DNA of 38,231 nucleotides, from the NCBI GenBank assembly GCA_029863385.1, contig JAOTVU010000026.1:1-38231 (forward strand), read 5' to 3'. Source of the stretch: Acidimicrobiia bacterium. GTDB taxonomy: Bacteria > Actinomycetota > Acidimicrobiia > Acidimicrobiales > SZUA-35. Shown here piece by piece: positions 1-7,519 of the stretch (within the stretch, counting starts at the first letter, position 1; each line of letters begins with the position of its first letter). A model generated the notes under the pieces. It saw nothing but the letters and a program-made list of their open reading frames with translations. It searched no databases and had not been told where the DNA came from. Both the position numbers and the translations under genes were made by a program.

Positions 1-467
1 GTTCGATCGTGGTCACCAGCCCGCTGGCGCGCTGCCGGGAGACGGCCGAGCTGATCGCCGAGCACGGTCAGGTCGACGAGTTCGTCGTCGACGATCGCCT
101 GATCGAGATCGACTACGGCACCCTCGATCTGACACCGCTGCGGGAGGTGCCGAACGAACTGTGGCGGGACTGGCAGGCCGACACCGACTTCCGCCCGCCG
201 GAGGGCGAGACCCTGGAGGAGTTGAGGAATCGGGTCGGTCGCTGCTTGGATGAGCTGTGGCCCCGGGCGGTCGTCGACGACGTCGCCGTGGTGACCCATG
301 TTTCGCCGATCAAGGCGGCGGTGGCCTGGGCACTCGGTGCGTCGATCGCCATCTCCTGGCGCTGTTTCGTGGCCCAGGCGTCGATCACCCGCATCGGATC
401 CGGCGTCGCCGGTCCGTCGCTCCATCTCTTCAACGACACAGCGCATCTGGCCGAGCTGCCGGCCTGA
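1..467 (+). CDS. Histidine phosphatase (phosphoglycerate mutase-like) family protein, 5' truncated by the window edge
   Basis: The reading frame is open from the first bases of the window, so the true start lies to the left. The visible part begins with the family motif VTSPLARCRETAEL, which in this family follows the N-terminal RHG catalytic motif by about 40 residues; RHG itself is outside the window. The second catalytic histidine is in VVTHVSPIKAAVAWAL, close to the C-terminus, as expected. The family includes phosphoglycerate mutases, alpha-ribazole phosphatases and broad-specificity acid phosphatases; the substrate cannot be told from this fragment. The gene ends 13 bp before a strong hairpin shared with the convergent gene at 536-964. 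Confidence 0.85.
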   Translation, partial: SIVVTSPLARCRETAELIAEHGQVDEFVVDDRLIEIDYGTLDLTPLREVPNELWRDWQADTDFRPPEGETLEELRNRVGRCLDELWPRAVVDDVAVVTHVSPIKAAVAWALGASIAISWRCFVAQASITRIGSGVAGPSLHLFNDTAHLAELPA

Positions 468-480
468 GCCGGCCAACGTT

Positions 481-519
481 TGAACGCACCACCGCGAGGA
501 ACTCCCGGTGATGCGTTCA
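481..519. terminator. Bidirectional hairpin terminator between convergent genes
   Basis: A perfect 8-bp arm TGAACGCA (481-488) pairs with TGCGTTCA (512-519). After one C-A mismatch the stem continues for five more pairs (CACCG with CGGTG) around a short loop. It sits exactly between the stop codons of two convergent genes (467 and 536), the usual place for a shared terminator. There is no clear T-run, as is common in high-GC actinobacteria. Confidence 0.7.
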
Positions 520-535
520 TGCAAGGCGGACGGGC

Positions 536-964
536 TCAGAAACCCGGGTTCAGGTTCTGCATCCGACGAGTCTCGTTGGCCTGGAACGAGCCGTCCAGGA
601 CGGTGACGTCGGTGCTGGGAGCAAACGCTTTCATCCGCTGGTCCTCATTGATCTGAAAGGAACCGTCGAGGGTGATGACGTCGGGGACAAACCCTTCCAT
701 TCGCTGAGTCTCGTTGACCTGGAAGGATCCGTCGGCGTCAAGCACCACCGTCGTTCCGTCATCACGGAGCGCAAAGGTCAGCACCGTTGCGCCGACGAGT
801 AGTACGAGCGCTCCGATCATCCAGCGAATCCAGCGCACCGGGCGCTTTGCGGTTGGCCTTTCGATGCCTCGCTCCTCACGAGGCGGCGGCTCAACCATCG
901 GCTCCGGCTTCCGCTCGTCGAGCCGTACGTCTTGGACTGGTGTCCGTTCAAGCAGGTCGGTCAT
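536..964 (-). CDS. Single-pass membrane protein with three C-terminal DGSFQxNExxRM repeats (unknown function)
   Basis: The protein has 142 residues. An acidic, proline-rich N-terminal segment (1-40) is followed by a basic anchor (RPVRWIRW) and one transmembrane helix at about 45-66. The C-terminal half consists of three tandem repeats of 22-23 residues: DGSFQVNETQRM at 78, DGSFQINEDQRM at 100 and DGSFQANETRRM at 123, each followed by a short hydrophobic segment with a proline. By the positive-inside rule the repeats lie outside the membrane. I do not recognise the repeat family. The start is supported by a strong GAGGAGG ribosome binding site just upstream of the ATG, within a long purine-rich GA tract. 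It is divergent from a SARP-type regulator 233 bp away, which could control it; that is inference. Confidence 0.75.
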   Translation of the reverse strand: MTDLLERTPVQDVRLDERKPEPMVEPPPREERGIERPTAKRPVRWIRWMIGALVLLVGATVLTFALRDDGTTVVLDADGSFQVNETQRMEGFVPDVITLDGSFQINEDQRMKAFAPSTDVTVLDGSFQANETRRMQNLNPGF

Positions 965-1112
965 TTTCGCCTCCTCTCTCTCTCTTGTCTTTCTTGTTCG
1001 ATATCAGCATGCACCGACGACCTCATAGGGGGCCTGCGTCGTATCGGATGGCCGCACACGCGGCGATTACGCCTCGCTTGCAGCGCGCTCCACGCCGCCT
1101 TGCGAGAGGCTT

Positions 1113-1152
1113 GGCACCTGCCTGAGGTGGCGGGACGTTCGCCTCTGGTGCC
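1113..1152. promoter_or_regulatory. Inverted repeat in the divergent promoter region (candidate operator)
   Basis: GGCACC at 1113-1118 and GGTGCC at 1147-1152 form a perfect 6-bp inverted repeat with 28 bp between the arms. It lies in the 233-bp gap between the repeat-protein gene (minus) and the SARP regulator (plus), about 45 bp upstream of the regulator start. It could be an operator for the neighbouring regulator, but six bases can occur by chance and SARP sites are more often direct repeats. Nothing else in the 965-1197 gap could be identified with confidence. Confidence 0.25.
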
Positions 1153-1197
1153 GTTCTGCGAAAGTGATATCGTCGGGTCGAGCGATTGGAGTCAGCG

Positions 1198-1947
1198 ATG
1201 TTTCGCAATGGTCGCATCCGGGTCTTGGGACCCATCGATCTGCTGACCCTCGACGGGGTCGTGTCGATTGGCGGCCGGAACCTGCGGGCCCTGTTCGGGA
1301 TGCTGGTGATGTCGGCCTGCCACGCCGTGTCCGTTGACCGGCTGGAGCAGGTCATCTGGGGCGACAACCCGCCCCCGTCGGCGGACAGCTCGCTCCAGTC
1401 GTACGTGTCGCGGTTGCGTCAAGTCCTCGGGACCGAGGCCGTCGTGAGCGACAACGGGTCGTACACACTCGTCGTCGCTCCCGATGACGTCGACGCACTT
1501 CAGTTCGAGAGACTGTTGCTCAACGCAATCGAGCGCCGTTCGGACCCGGTGGAGTGCCTCGCGTTGTGCCGTCAGGCCCTCGATCTGTGGCGGGGACCGC
1601 CCTACGGGGAGCTCTGCGACGAGGACTCCTTCCGCCTGGAGGCCATGCGCCTGGAGGAGTTGCGAATGGCGACGATGGAGCTGTCACTCGAAGCCGAGCT
1701 CGAGCTGGGCCGGCACGACCTGGTGGTTGCCGAGCTCGAGAGCCTCGTGGAGGAGTACCCCTACCGCGAGCGGCTGTGGCACCTGCTGATCACGGCGCTA
1801 CTGCGCGACGGTCGCCGTGTGGAGGCCATGCGCCACTGTGCCCGCCTCCGCCGGATATTGGCCGAGGCCGGTCTCGAGGTCACCGATGTGGTGCTTCATC
1901 TCGAGCAGCAGATCCTTGCCGGGGCCGAGCCCATGAACTCCCACTGA
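1198..1947 (+). CDS. SARP/AfsR-type transcriptional regulator with BTAD domain
   Basis: The protein has 249 residues, the size of a stand-alone SARP (about 250-280). Residues about 5-90 fit the OmpR-like winged-helix DNA-binding domain: LGPIDL at the start, RNLRALFGMLVM, then VDRLEQVIWGDNPPPSADSSLQSYVSRLRQ read in parts. Residues about 95-245 fit the bacterial transcriptional activation domain, a helical TPR-like region with DALQFERLL, the LWRGPPYGEL motif typical of the family, and YRERLWHLLITALLRDGR. There is no NB-ARC or C-terminal TPR extension as in AfsR. I chose ATG 1198 over TTG 1186 because GGAG lies 7 nt upstream of the ATG. SARPs usually activate nearby genes; the divergent repeat-protein gene is the obvious candidate target here. 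Confidence 0.88.
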   Translation: MFRNGRIRVLGPIDLLTLDGVVSIGGRNLRALFGMLVMSACHAVSVDRLEQVIWGDNPPPSADSSLQSYVSRLRQVLGTEAVVSDNGSYTLVVAPDDVDALQFERLLLNAIERRSDPVECLALCRQALDLWRGPPYGELCDEDSFRLEAMRLEELRMATMELSLEAELELGRHDLVVAELESLVEEYPYRERLWHLLITALLRDGRRVEAMRHCARLRRILAEAGLEVTDVVLHLEQQILAGAEPMNSH

Positions 1948-1988
1948 TCCGGGGAAGGGGTTGGCATCGAGTTTCTCCAGAGGCCCGT

Positions 1989-2385
<397 letters not shown>

Positions 2386-2477
2386 GATCACAACGGTATC
2401 GCAAACCCGGCACATGGCGAGCAGAATGCGAGCTGAAATCCTAGGGTTGAAGCCTCAGATAGGAGCGAGGTGTCGCG

Positions 2478-2498
2478 ATGAACGAGATATCGGCATGA
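2478..2498 (+). CDS. Six-codon mini-ORF (MNEISA) overlapping the trpD start
   Basis: ATG at 2478 opens a six-codon reading frame, MNEISA, whose TGA stop (2496-2498) overlaps the trpD ATG (2495-2497) as ATGA. It has a good ribosome binding site of its own, AGGAGCGAGG at 2461-2470, whereas no Shine-Dalgarno sequence sits at normal distance from the trpD ATG. This fits a translational-coupling leader: ribosomes load at the mini-ORF and restart on trpD. It has no Trp codon, so it is not a classical trp attenuator peptide. Its translation is inferred only from sequence. Confidence 0.4.
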   Translation: MNEISA

Positions 2499-3556
2499 CA
2501 GGAGCATCGGCGTTCGACGAGGCGGGCGGCTGGCCGGCGATTCTCGGCCGGATCTGCTCCGGCGCCGACCTCGACCGCAACCAAGCCCACGCGGTGATGA
2601 GCGAGATCCTCAGCGGCAATGCCACCAGCGCCCAGATCGGCGGGCTCCTCATGGGGCTTGCGGTCAAGGGCGAATCGACCGACGAGATGACCGGCTTCGT
2701 GGAATCGATGCTGGCCGCCTCCGAGCCGCTCTCGGTTCCCGAGAACGCCCTCGACATCGTGGGCACCGGCGGCTCACCTCATCGTCGCACCCATGCGGTC
2801 AACGCCTCGACGATGGCCTGCATCGTGGCCGGGGCGGCCGGTGCGATCGTCTGTAAACACGGCAACCGGCGGGCGTCGTCGACCTCCGGGTCCTTCGATT
2901 TCCTCGAGGCCCTGGGTATCGACATCACCATCTCACCGTCGGAACTCGAGCGCTGTGTCGCGGAGCTGGGTGTCGGCTTCGCTTACGCCCGCAGTTTCCA
3001 CCCGGCTATGCGGTTCGCCGGCCCGGTCAGGGCCGAACTCGGTATTCCCACGGTCTTCAACACCCTCGGCCCGCTGGCTCATCCTGGCCGCATCAAGCGG
3101 CAGTTGGTCGGTGTCGCCACCGAGGAGAAGGCGGCCGCCGTCGCCGCCGTGCTGGCCGAGCTCGGGTCCCACCGGGCATGGGTCGTCACCGGCGCCGGTG
3201 GTCTCGACGAGGTGTCGACATCTGGCCCGTCGATCATCTTCGACGTGTCACCGGCCGGTATCGAGCGCCTGACCGTGGACCTCGACGAGGTTGGTGTCGA
3301 CCGGGTCGAGCTGTCACACGTCGCCGGTGGAACACCGGAGGACAACGTGGCGATCTTCGAGCGGATGATCGACGGTGAGGCCGGGCCTCACCGTGACCTC
3401 GTCGTCATCAACGCCGGGGCGGGTCTCGTGGTGGCCGGCTTGGCCGACGACCTCGAAGAAGGGGTCAGCCTGGCCAACGAGGCGATCGATTCGGGGGCGG
3501 CGAAGGAGAAGTTGGACCGGCTTCGGGCTTTCGAGAGCGGTGGTGCTGCCGATTGA
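2495..3556 (+). CDS. trpD: Anthranilate phosphoribosyltransferase
   Basis: The 353-residue product matches TrpD, which joins anthranilate to PRPP in tryptophan synthesis. Seen are the N-terminal helical domain (NATSAQIGGLLMGLAVKG), the PRPP-binding glycine-rich loop DIVGTGG at about 87-93, CKHGNRRASSTSGS, the conserved GVGFAYARSFHPAMR, and the metal-binding GGLDE motif. The loop is unusual: where most TrpD proteins have GTGGDG and then TxNxST, this one has GTGGSPHRRTHAVNAST, with Ser in place of Asp and about three extra residues. I believe related actinobacteria share this form, but that is from memory. The start at 2495 gives the normal family length; the frame is open upstream but that part reads through the rnpB promoter region. 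No other trp gene is adjacent. Confidence 0.93.
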   Translation: MTGASAFDEAGGWPAILGRICSGADLDRNQAHAVMSEILSGNATSAQIGGLLMGLAVKGESTDEMTGFVESMLAASEPLSVPENALDIVGTGGSPHRRTHAVNASTMACIVAGAAGAIVCKHGNRRASSTSGSFDFLEALGIDITISPSELERCVAELGVGFAYARSFHPAMRFAGPVRAELGIPTVFNTLGPLAHPGRIKRQLVGVATEEKAAAVAAVLAELGSHRAWVVTGAGGLDEVSTSGPSIIFDVSPAGIERLTVDLDEVGVDRVELSHVAGGTPEDNVAIFERMIDGEAGPHRDLVVINAGAGLVVAGLADDLEEGVSLANEAIDSGAAKEKLDRLRAFESGGAAD

Positions 3557-3853
3557 GACATCGTCGGCAGGATTCGGGTGAAAGTTCGACCGGATCACAC
3601 CTAGACTGGCCGTGGGCGAAATTGACCACGCTGTTGCTAGGTCCGGTCGGTCGCCCAATCCATGGAACGACGCATTGGTAACAACGTTGTGAGGAACCAG
3701 ATATTGCCTACCGACAAGAATTGCGTCAATCTAATTTGGCAAACATCGGTGCCCCGGGGCGCCGGTAGCAACGGCAGTGGGGATTTGGCTGGACCCTGCT
3801 TGTCGTCTGCCGTGACATACGAGGCGGACGAGATAAGCGAGGAAAGGTAAGCT
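3557..3853 (+). other. 297-bp intergenic region with the leader of the coiled-coil NYN gene
   Basis: This gap is less GC-rich than its surroundings in its middle part (about 3665-3750), as promoter DNA often is. It contains a 10-bp palindrome ACAACGTTGT (about 3680-3690), a GC palindrome GCCCCGGGGC near 3752-3761, and a possible -10 hexamer TAGACT at 3602-3607. The downstream gene has a good ribosome binding site GAGGAAAGG just before its ATG. No RNA family was recognised. Confidence 0.4.
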
Positions 3854-6800
3854 ATGGGATCCGAGGCCCTTCTCCAACGGGCATGTGAACTGGCTTTTGC
3901 CGTGGCCCGCGAGGACGCGGAGGCCGATCCGGCGGTCGAACCGCCTGGCGACATGCGCAGCTTTCTCTACCTTGCCCGGCTTCCCCGGCGGGCGATCACG
4001 GTCGCCCGGCAGGCGATCGAGGACGACCCCGACTTTCGGTCGAGGGTCGCCGCCCGGGCCACCGAGGATGAGGTCGGCCGAGCCGGTTATCTGTGGCTCC
4101 ATCGACCCATTGGCTGGGCCCCCGAGTTCGAGGAGTTGGCCGCCCGCTCCGACGACGGATCCCTAGATTTCGATCCGGATGCACCGCTGGTCGAGGTTCC
4201 CATCGACGATGATCTGGCGGCCGAGCGGCTCACGGCTCATCTCGAGGCTCAGCTCGAAGAGGTCGAGAGTCTGTCACCCACCTACCCGTCGACTGTCGAT
4301 GAGCCGGCCTCGATTCTCGAGCCGGTCGACGCCGGTGTCAACGGCGTCGGTCATGGATCGAACGACGCGAGCGACGGCTACGCCATGGCCATGGTGTCGG
4401 ATCTCGACCCTGAGGCCGATGCGATCGAAAGCGAGCTTACGAGCCTCCGGGGTTTGGTGGACCGGCTGGCCGGGGAGCGGGAGTTGGTTATGTCCGGATC
4501 CACAAGCGATACGCCCGATACGCCGGACGCATCTCTTCTCGAGGACGAGTTGGCGACCATGTCGTCGGAGCTCGAGTACGCCCGCGACGAGTTGGCTCGG
4601 GCCACTCAGGATCTCGTTGCCGTCCGCAACGAACGCGAGGAGGCCCGTCGCCAGCAGTCCGAGGCGCTCAAGCGCCAGGTCGAGGTGGAGCGGGAGCTCG
4701 CCACGGCTCGGGAGGATCGGGCCCAGGTCGAAACCCGGGCTTCGGAGTTGCAGGCCCAGCTCATATCGATCGAGGATCGGCTGAAGCGGATCGAGGGCGA
4801 TCTCGAAGAGGCGGTGCGGGAACGCAACGTCGTGCAATCCCAGCTCGAGACCATGACGGCGGAGCGGAATCAAATCCGCGAGGATCGCATGGCCATGAAG
4901 GCCGAACGCGACAACCTGCAGACCAGGTTGGCGGAGGTCGACGAGAAGACCGGCGGCGTCGATGTCGGCGAGTTGACCGCGGCAAACCGTTCGCTGACCC
5001 AGGAGCTGGAGGCCACGAGCCGTGAGCTGGCTCGGATGATCTCACAGGTGGAGACCTACGAGGAGCAGCTCCAGACGACCACTAGCACCGCCGAGTCGCT
5101 CAAATCCGAAAAAATCGAGCTGACCTCCCGGTTGGCCGATGTCGAACTGGCGCTGGAAACGACGCGAACCCAGCACAGCGCCCTCAAAGACGACGCCGAG
5201 CGGCTGGCGGCCGAGGTCGGTACGCTTCGAGCCGAACGAGATAGCCTGCAAAGCCAGCTGACCGAGCTGCAGGCAAGCCTGTCGGATGTGCTCGACGAGC
5301 ACGCGGAGATCCGCCACCGCAACGACGCCGACCGGAAGGCGCTCAACGAGTTGCGGGTCGAGCGCGACGTACTGCTCGCTCGAATGAACGACATCGAGCA
5401 GGCCGATCGCAGCTACGAGAATCGAATCAGCGCGCTCGGCAAGGAACGCGACGACCTGATGACCGCCCGCGACGACCTGATGGCGGAGCGTGGCGAGCTG
5501 AGGGGCGAGATGACAGCCGTCGCAGCGGCTCGGGATCAACTGCTCGAGAAGATCGATGCGCTCGAGAACAAGCTCGGCCCGCTCGAAGTCGAGCTGCAGG
5601 CAGAACGCCGTCAGCGGGAGGAGTTGGCCAACCGGCTGCTCGAACTCGACGACATCGCCGCCAACAACCAGTCGGCGATCGAGGAGCTGACCGCTGAACG
5701 CGATCGTCTCACCGCCGAACGGATCGAGCTCGACGAGAAGTTGGAACAGCTCGAGGCCGAGCGGGTCGACATCGACAAGTTGAGCACCGAGCGGGACGAT
5801 CTGCTTGCCAGCGTCGAGCGGACCGAAGCCCAGCGGGACGACGAGTCGAACAAGCGGGTCGCCGCCGTTTCCGAACTCACCGAACAGGTGGCCGCTCTTG
5901 AATCGTCGAAGACGGCACTCGAGAATCAGATCTCGGAAGCTCAGAGCGAACTCGGCCGGGTCCGATCCGATATCGATGAGTTGAACAGGGAGAACGCCAA
6001 GCTGCGGTTCAATCTCCAAGTTGCCGAGTCTTCGGTGACCGAGGCCACCGAAGCGGCGGAGGAAGCCCGCAAGAGTGAGGTAGAGGCGGCGGCTCGCGCC
6101 GCAGCCGCCGAATCGCGAGCGGATCGAGCCGAGGCCGCGGCGGCCGAGAAGGCGTCGTTCACGTCCTTCGTCGAAGAGCCGGCGACATCGGCCGCCGAAC
6201 CGGAATCCCAACCTGAACCGGAACCCCACGTCGGGGTCGACACCGAGGCCGAGCCCGTGTCGGAGACCGATGATGCCGGGGAGGAGCCCGATGAGGTCGC
6301 TCAGGTCTCGGTCGAGGCGGAGGCCGAACCGGAGGCATCCGAACCCGACCAGGATGCCATCGAGACGCCAACCGTCGACGAGGTTGCGTCCGACACGCCC
6401 GATGCCCTCGAGCCCCAACCGGAGGTGGAGTCGTCGGTCGAGGTCGAGGCACCGGCGGAGTCACCGAGCGGGGAGCAGGTGGCCGATGAGGTCGAGGCCG
6501 AGGTCACCGAGGAAGCCGTCGCGGCGATGGCGGGAGTCGGTGAGGTACCCCCCACCGTGTTCGACGACGAGGTGCCCTCGATTCTCGGCTCCGACTCACA
6601 CGTCGCCGACGATCTTGCGCCGGTCGGCGACAGCCTGCCGCCCGCCTTCGACCTGCCGCCGGACTCGGAGGGTGATGCCGTGTCGCCGGGTGCCGAACCG
6701 GTCGAGGAACCGGTGGCGGCCGCTCCGGACACGATGCCGGCTTTCACGCCGGTCAGCGATGTGGTCGACATGGAGGACCGCCGCCGTGAGGAGGCCGGCC

Positions 6801-7519
6801 CGTTCAACAATGATTGGAAGGCCGTTGGTGGCGACAGCGAGCCTGATGAGCTCGACGAGATCAGCGAGCTGATCTCCCGGACGGTGTCGGGTTTCGACGA
6901 ACCGGTTGATGCCCCGATCTCGGAGCCCCCCGGTTTCGTCGAGCCGCCGCCCGCCTTCGCCGACAACCTCGGTCAACCCCCGAGCGTGTTCGGTGGCGAT
7001 GCGGCCGCACCGCCGTCGGCCTTCGACGACGGATTGGGTGAGGGCGCAGCCGAATACGGCGTGTCGAGCCGGCGCCAGATCGAGATTCCGCCTGAGATCG
7101 TCGACGACGAAATCGCCGTGGCCCAACACGTCGTGTCGTCGCCCGACGTCGTGTTGTTGGTCGACGGCGACTCCGTGGCCAAACTCGGTTGGCCCAGCCT
7201 CCCCGTGGCCCAGCAGCGTGATGCGCTGGTGACCTATCTGGCCGATCTCTCGGCGAGCAGTGGAGCCGCCCCCGACGTTGTCTTCGACGGCCGAATCGGC
7301 GACGACGACTCGCTGCCGATCTCCCGCGCCGTACGGATCCGTCTCAGCACACCGCCGACCGAACCGGCTGCAGCCCTCGATGAGCTGGTGAGCGCCTACC
7401 CGGACCAGTGGCCGATCGCCCTGGTCACCGACGATGCCGCGCTGGCGGCTTCGGCTCGTGACCGGGGTGCCGTGGTGCTCAACAACGGGCAACTGCTCGA
7501 CCTGTTCATCGCCCAGTAG
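3854..7519 (+). CDS. Giant coiled-coil protein with C-terminal NYN/YacP-like PIN-fold nuclease domain
   Basis: The 1221-residue protein has four parts. Residues 1-100 form a small helical domain (MRSFLYLARLPRRAITVARQ, then VGRAGYLWLHRP) that I know from actinobacterial NYN proteins. Residues about 225-765 are an unbroken heptad-type coiled coil, rich in Glu, Arg, Leu and Ala. Residues about 770-1085 are acidic and proline-rich, probably disordered. Residues about 1095-1221 resemble the YacP/NYN RNase fold: VVLLVDGDSVAK with Asp1104, VVFDGRI with Asp1145, and LVTDDAAL with Asp1193/1194. The motif usually read as ADD is reduced to ALDEL (Asp1176), so activity is uncertain. The family usual length is about 170-450 residues, so the coiled coil is a large expansion. 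No membrane segment is seen. Its end overlaps the convergent mftF by 14 bp. Confidence 0.85.
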   Translation: MGSEALLQRACELAFAVAREDAEADPAVEPPGDMRSFLYLARLPRRAITVARQAIEDDPDFRSRVAARATEDEVGRAGYLWLHRPIGWAPEFEELAARSDDGSLDFDPDAPLVEVPIDDDLAAERLTAHLEAQLEEVESLSPTYPSTVDEPASILEPVDAGVNGVGHGSNDASDGYAMAMVSDLDPEADAIESELTSLRGLVDRLAGERELVMSGSTSDTPDTPDASLLEDELATMSSELEYARDELARATQDLVAVRNEREEARRQQSEALKRQVEVERELATAREDRAQVETRASELQAQLISIEDRLKRIEGDLEEAVRERNVVQSQLETMTAERNQIREDRMAMKAERDNLQTRLAEVDEKTGGVDVGELTAANRSLTQELEATSRELARMISQVETYEEQLQTTTSTAESLKSEKIELTSRLADVELALETTRTQHSALKDDAERLAAEVGTLRAERDSLQSQLTELQASLSDVLDEHAEIRHRNDADRKALNELRVERDVLLARMNDIEQADRSYENRISALGKERDDLMTARDDLMAERGELRGEMTAVAAARDQLLEKIDALENKLGPLEVELQAERRQREELANRLLELDDIAANNQSAIEELTAERDRLTAERIELDEKLEQLEAERVDIDKLSTERDDLLASVERTEAQRDDESNKRVAAVSELTEQVAALESSKTALENQISEAQSELGRVRSDIDELNRENAKLRFNLQVAESSVTEATEAAEEARKSEVEAAARAAAAESRADRAEAAAAEKASFTSFVEEPATSAAEPESQPEPEPHVGVDTEAEPVSETDDAGEEPDEVAQVSVEAEAEPEASEPDQDAIETPTVDEVASDTPDALEPQPEVESSVEVEAPAESPSGEQVADEVEAEVTEEAVAAMAGVGEVPPTVFDDEVPSILGSDSHVADDLAPVGDSLPPAFDLPPDSEGDAVSPGAEPVEEPVAAAPDTMPAFTPVSDVVDMEDRRREEAGPFNNDWKAVGGDSEPDELDEISELISRTVSGFDEPVDAPISEPPGFVEPPPAFADNLGQPPSVFGGDAAAPPSAFDDGLGEGAAEYGVSSRRQIEIPPEIVDDEIAVAQHVVSSPDVVLLVDGDSVAKLGWPSLPVAQQRDALVTYLADLSASSGAAPDVVFDGRIGDDDSLPISRAVRIRLSTPPTEPAAALDELVSAYPDQWPIALVTDDAALAASARDRGAVVLNNGQLLDLFIAQ

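Noticed and set aside
3612..3695. Short GTG frame of 27 codons behind TAGACT
   Set aside because: The hexamer is only 4 nt from the GTG, unlike the 6-8 nt of the other leaderless starts, and the peptide has no recognisable feature.
3662..3850. A 62-codon open frame between trpD and the coiled-coil gene
   Set aside because: Composition does not look coding (no codon bias like its neighbours), no ribosome binding site, and it covers the probable promoter and leader of the downstream gene.
5042..6418. A 458-codon frame antisense to the coiled-coil gene
   Set aside because: Leu/Gly/Arg-rich mirror of Glu/Ala/Arg codons on the other strand, typical of a high-GC shadow frame; the plus-strand heptad pattern is clearly the real protein.
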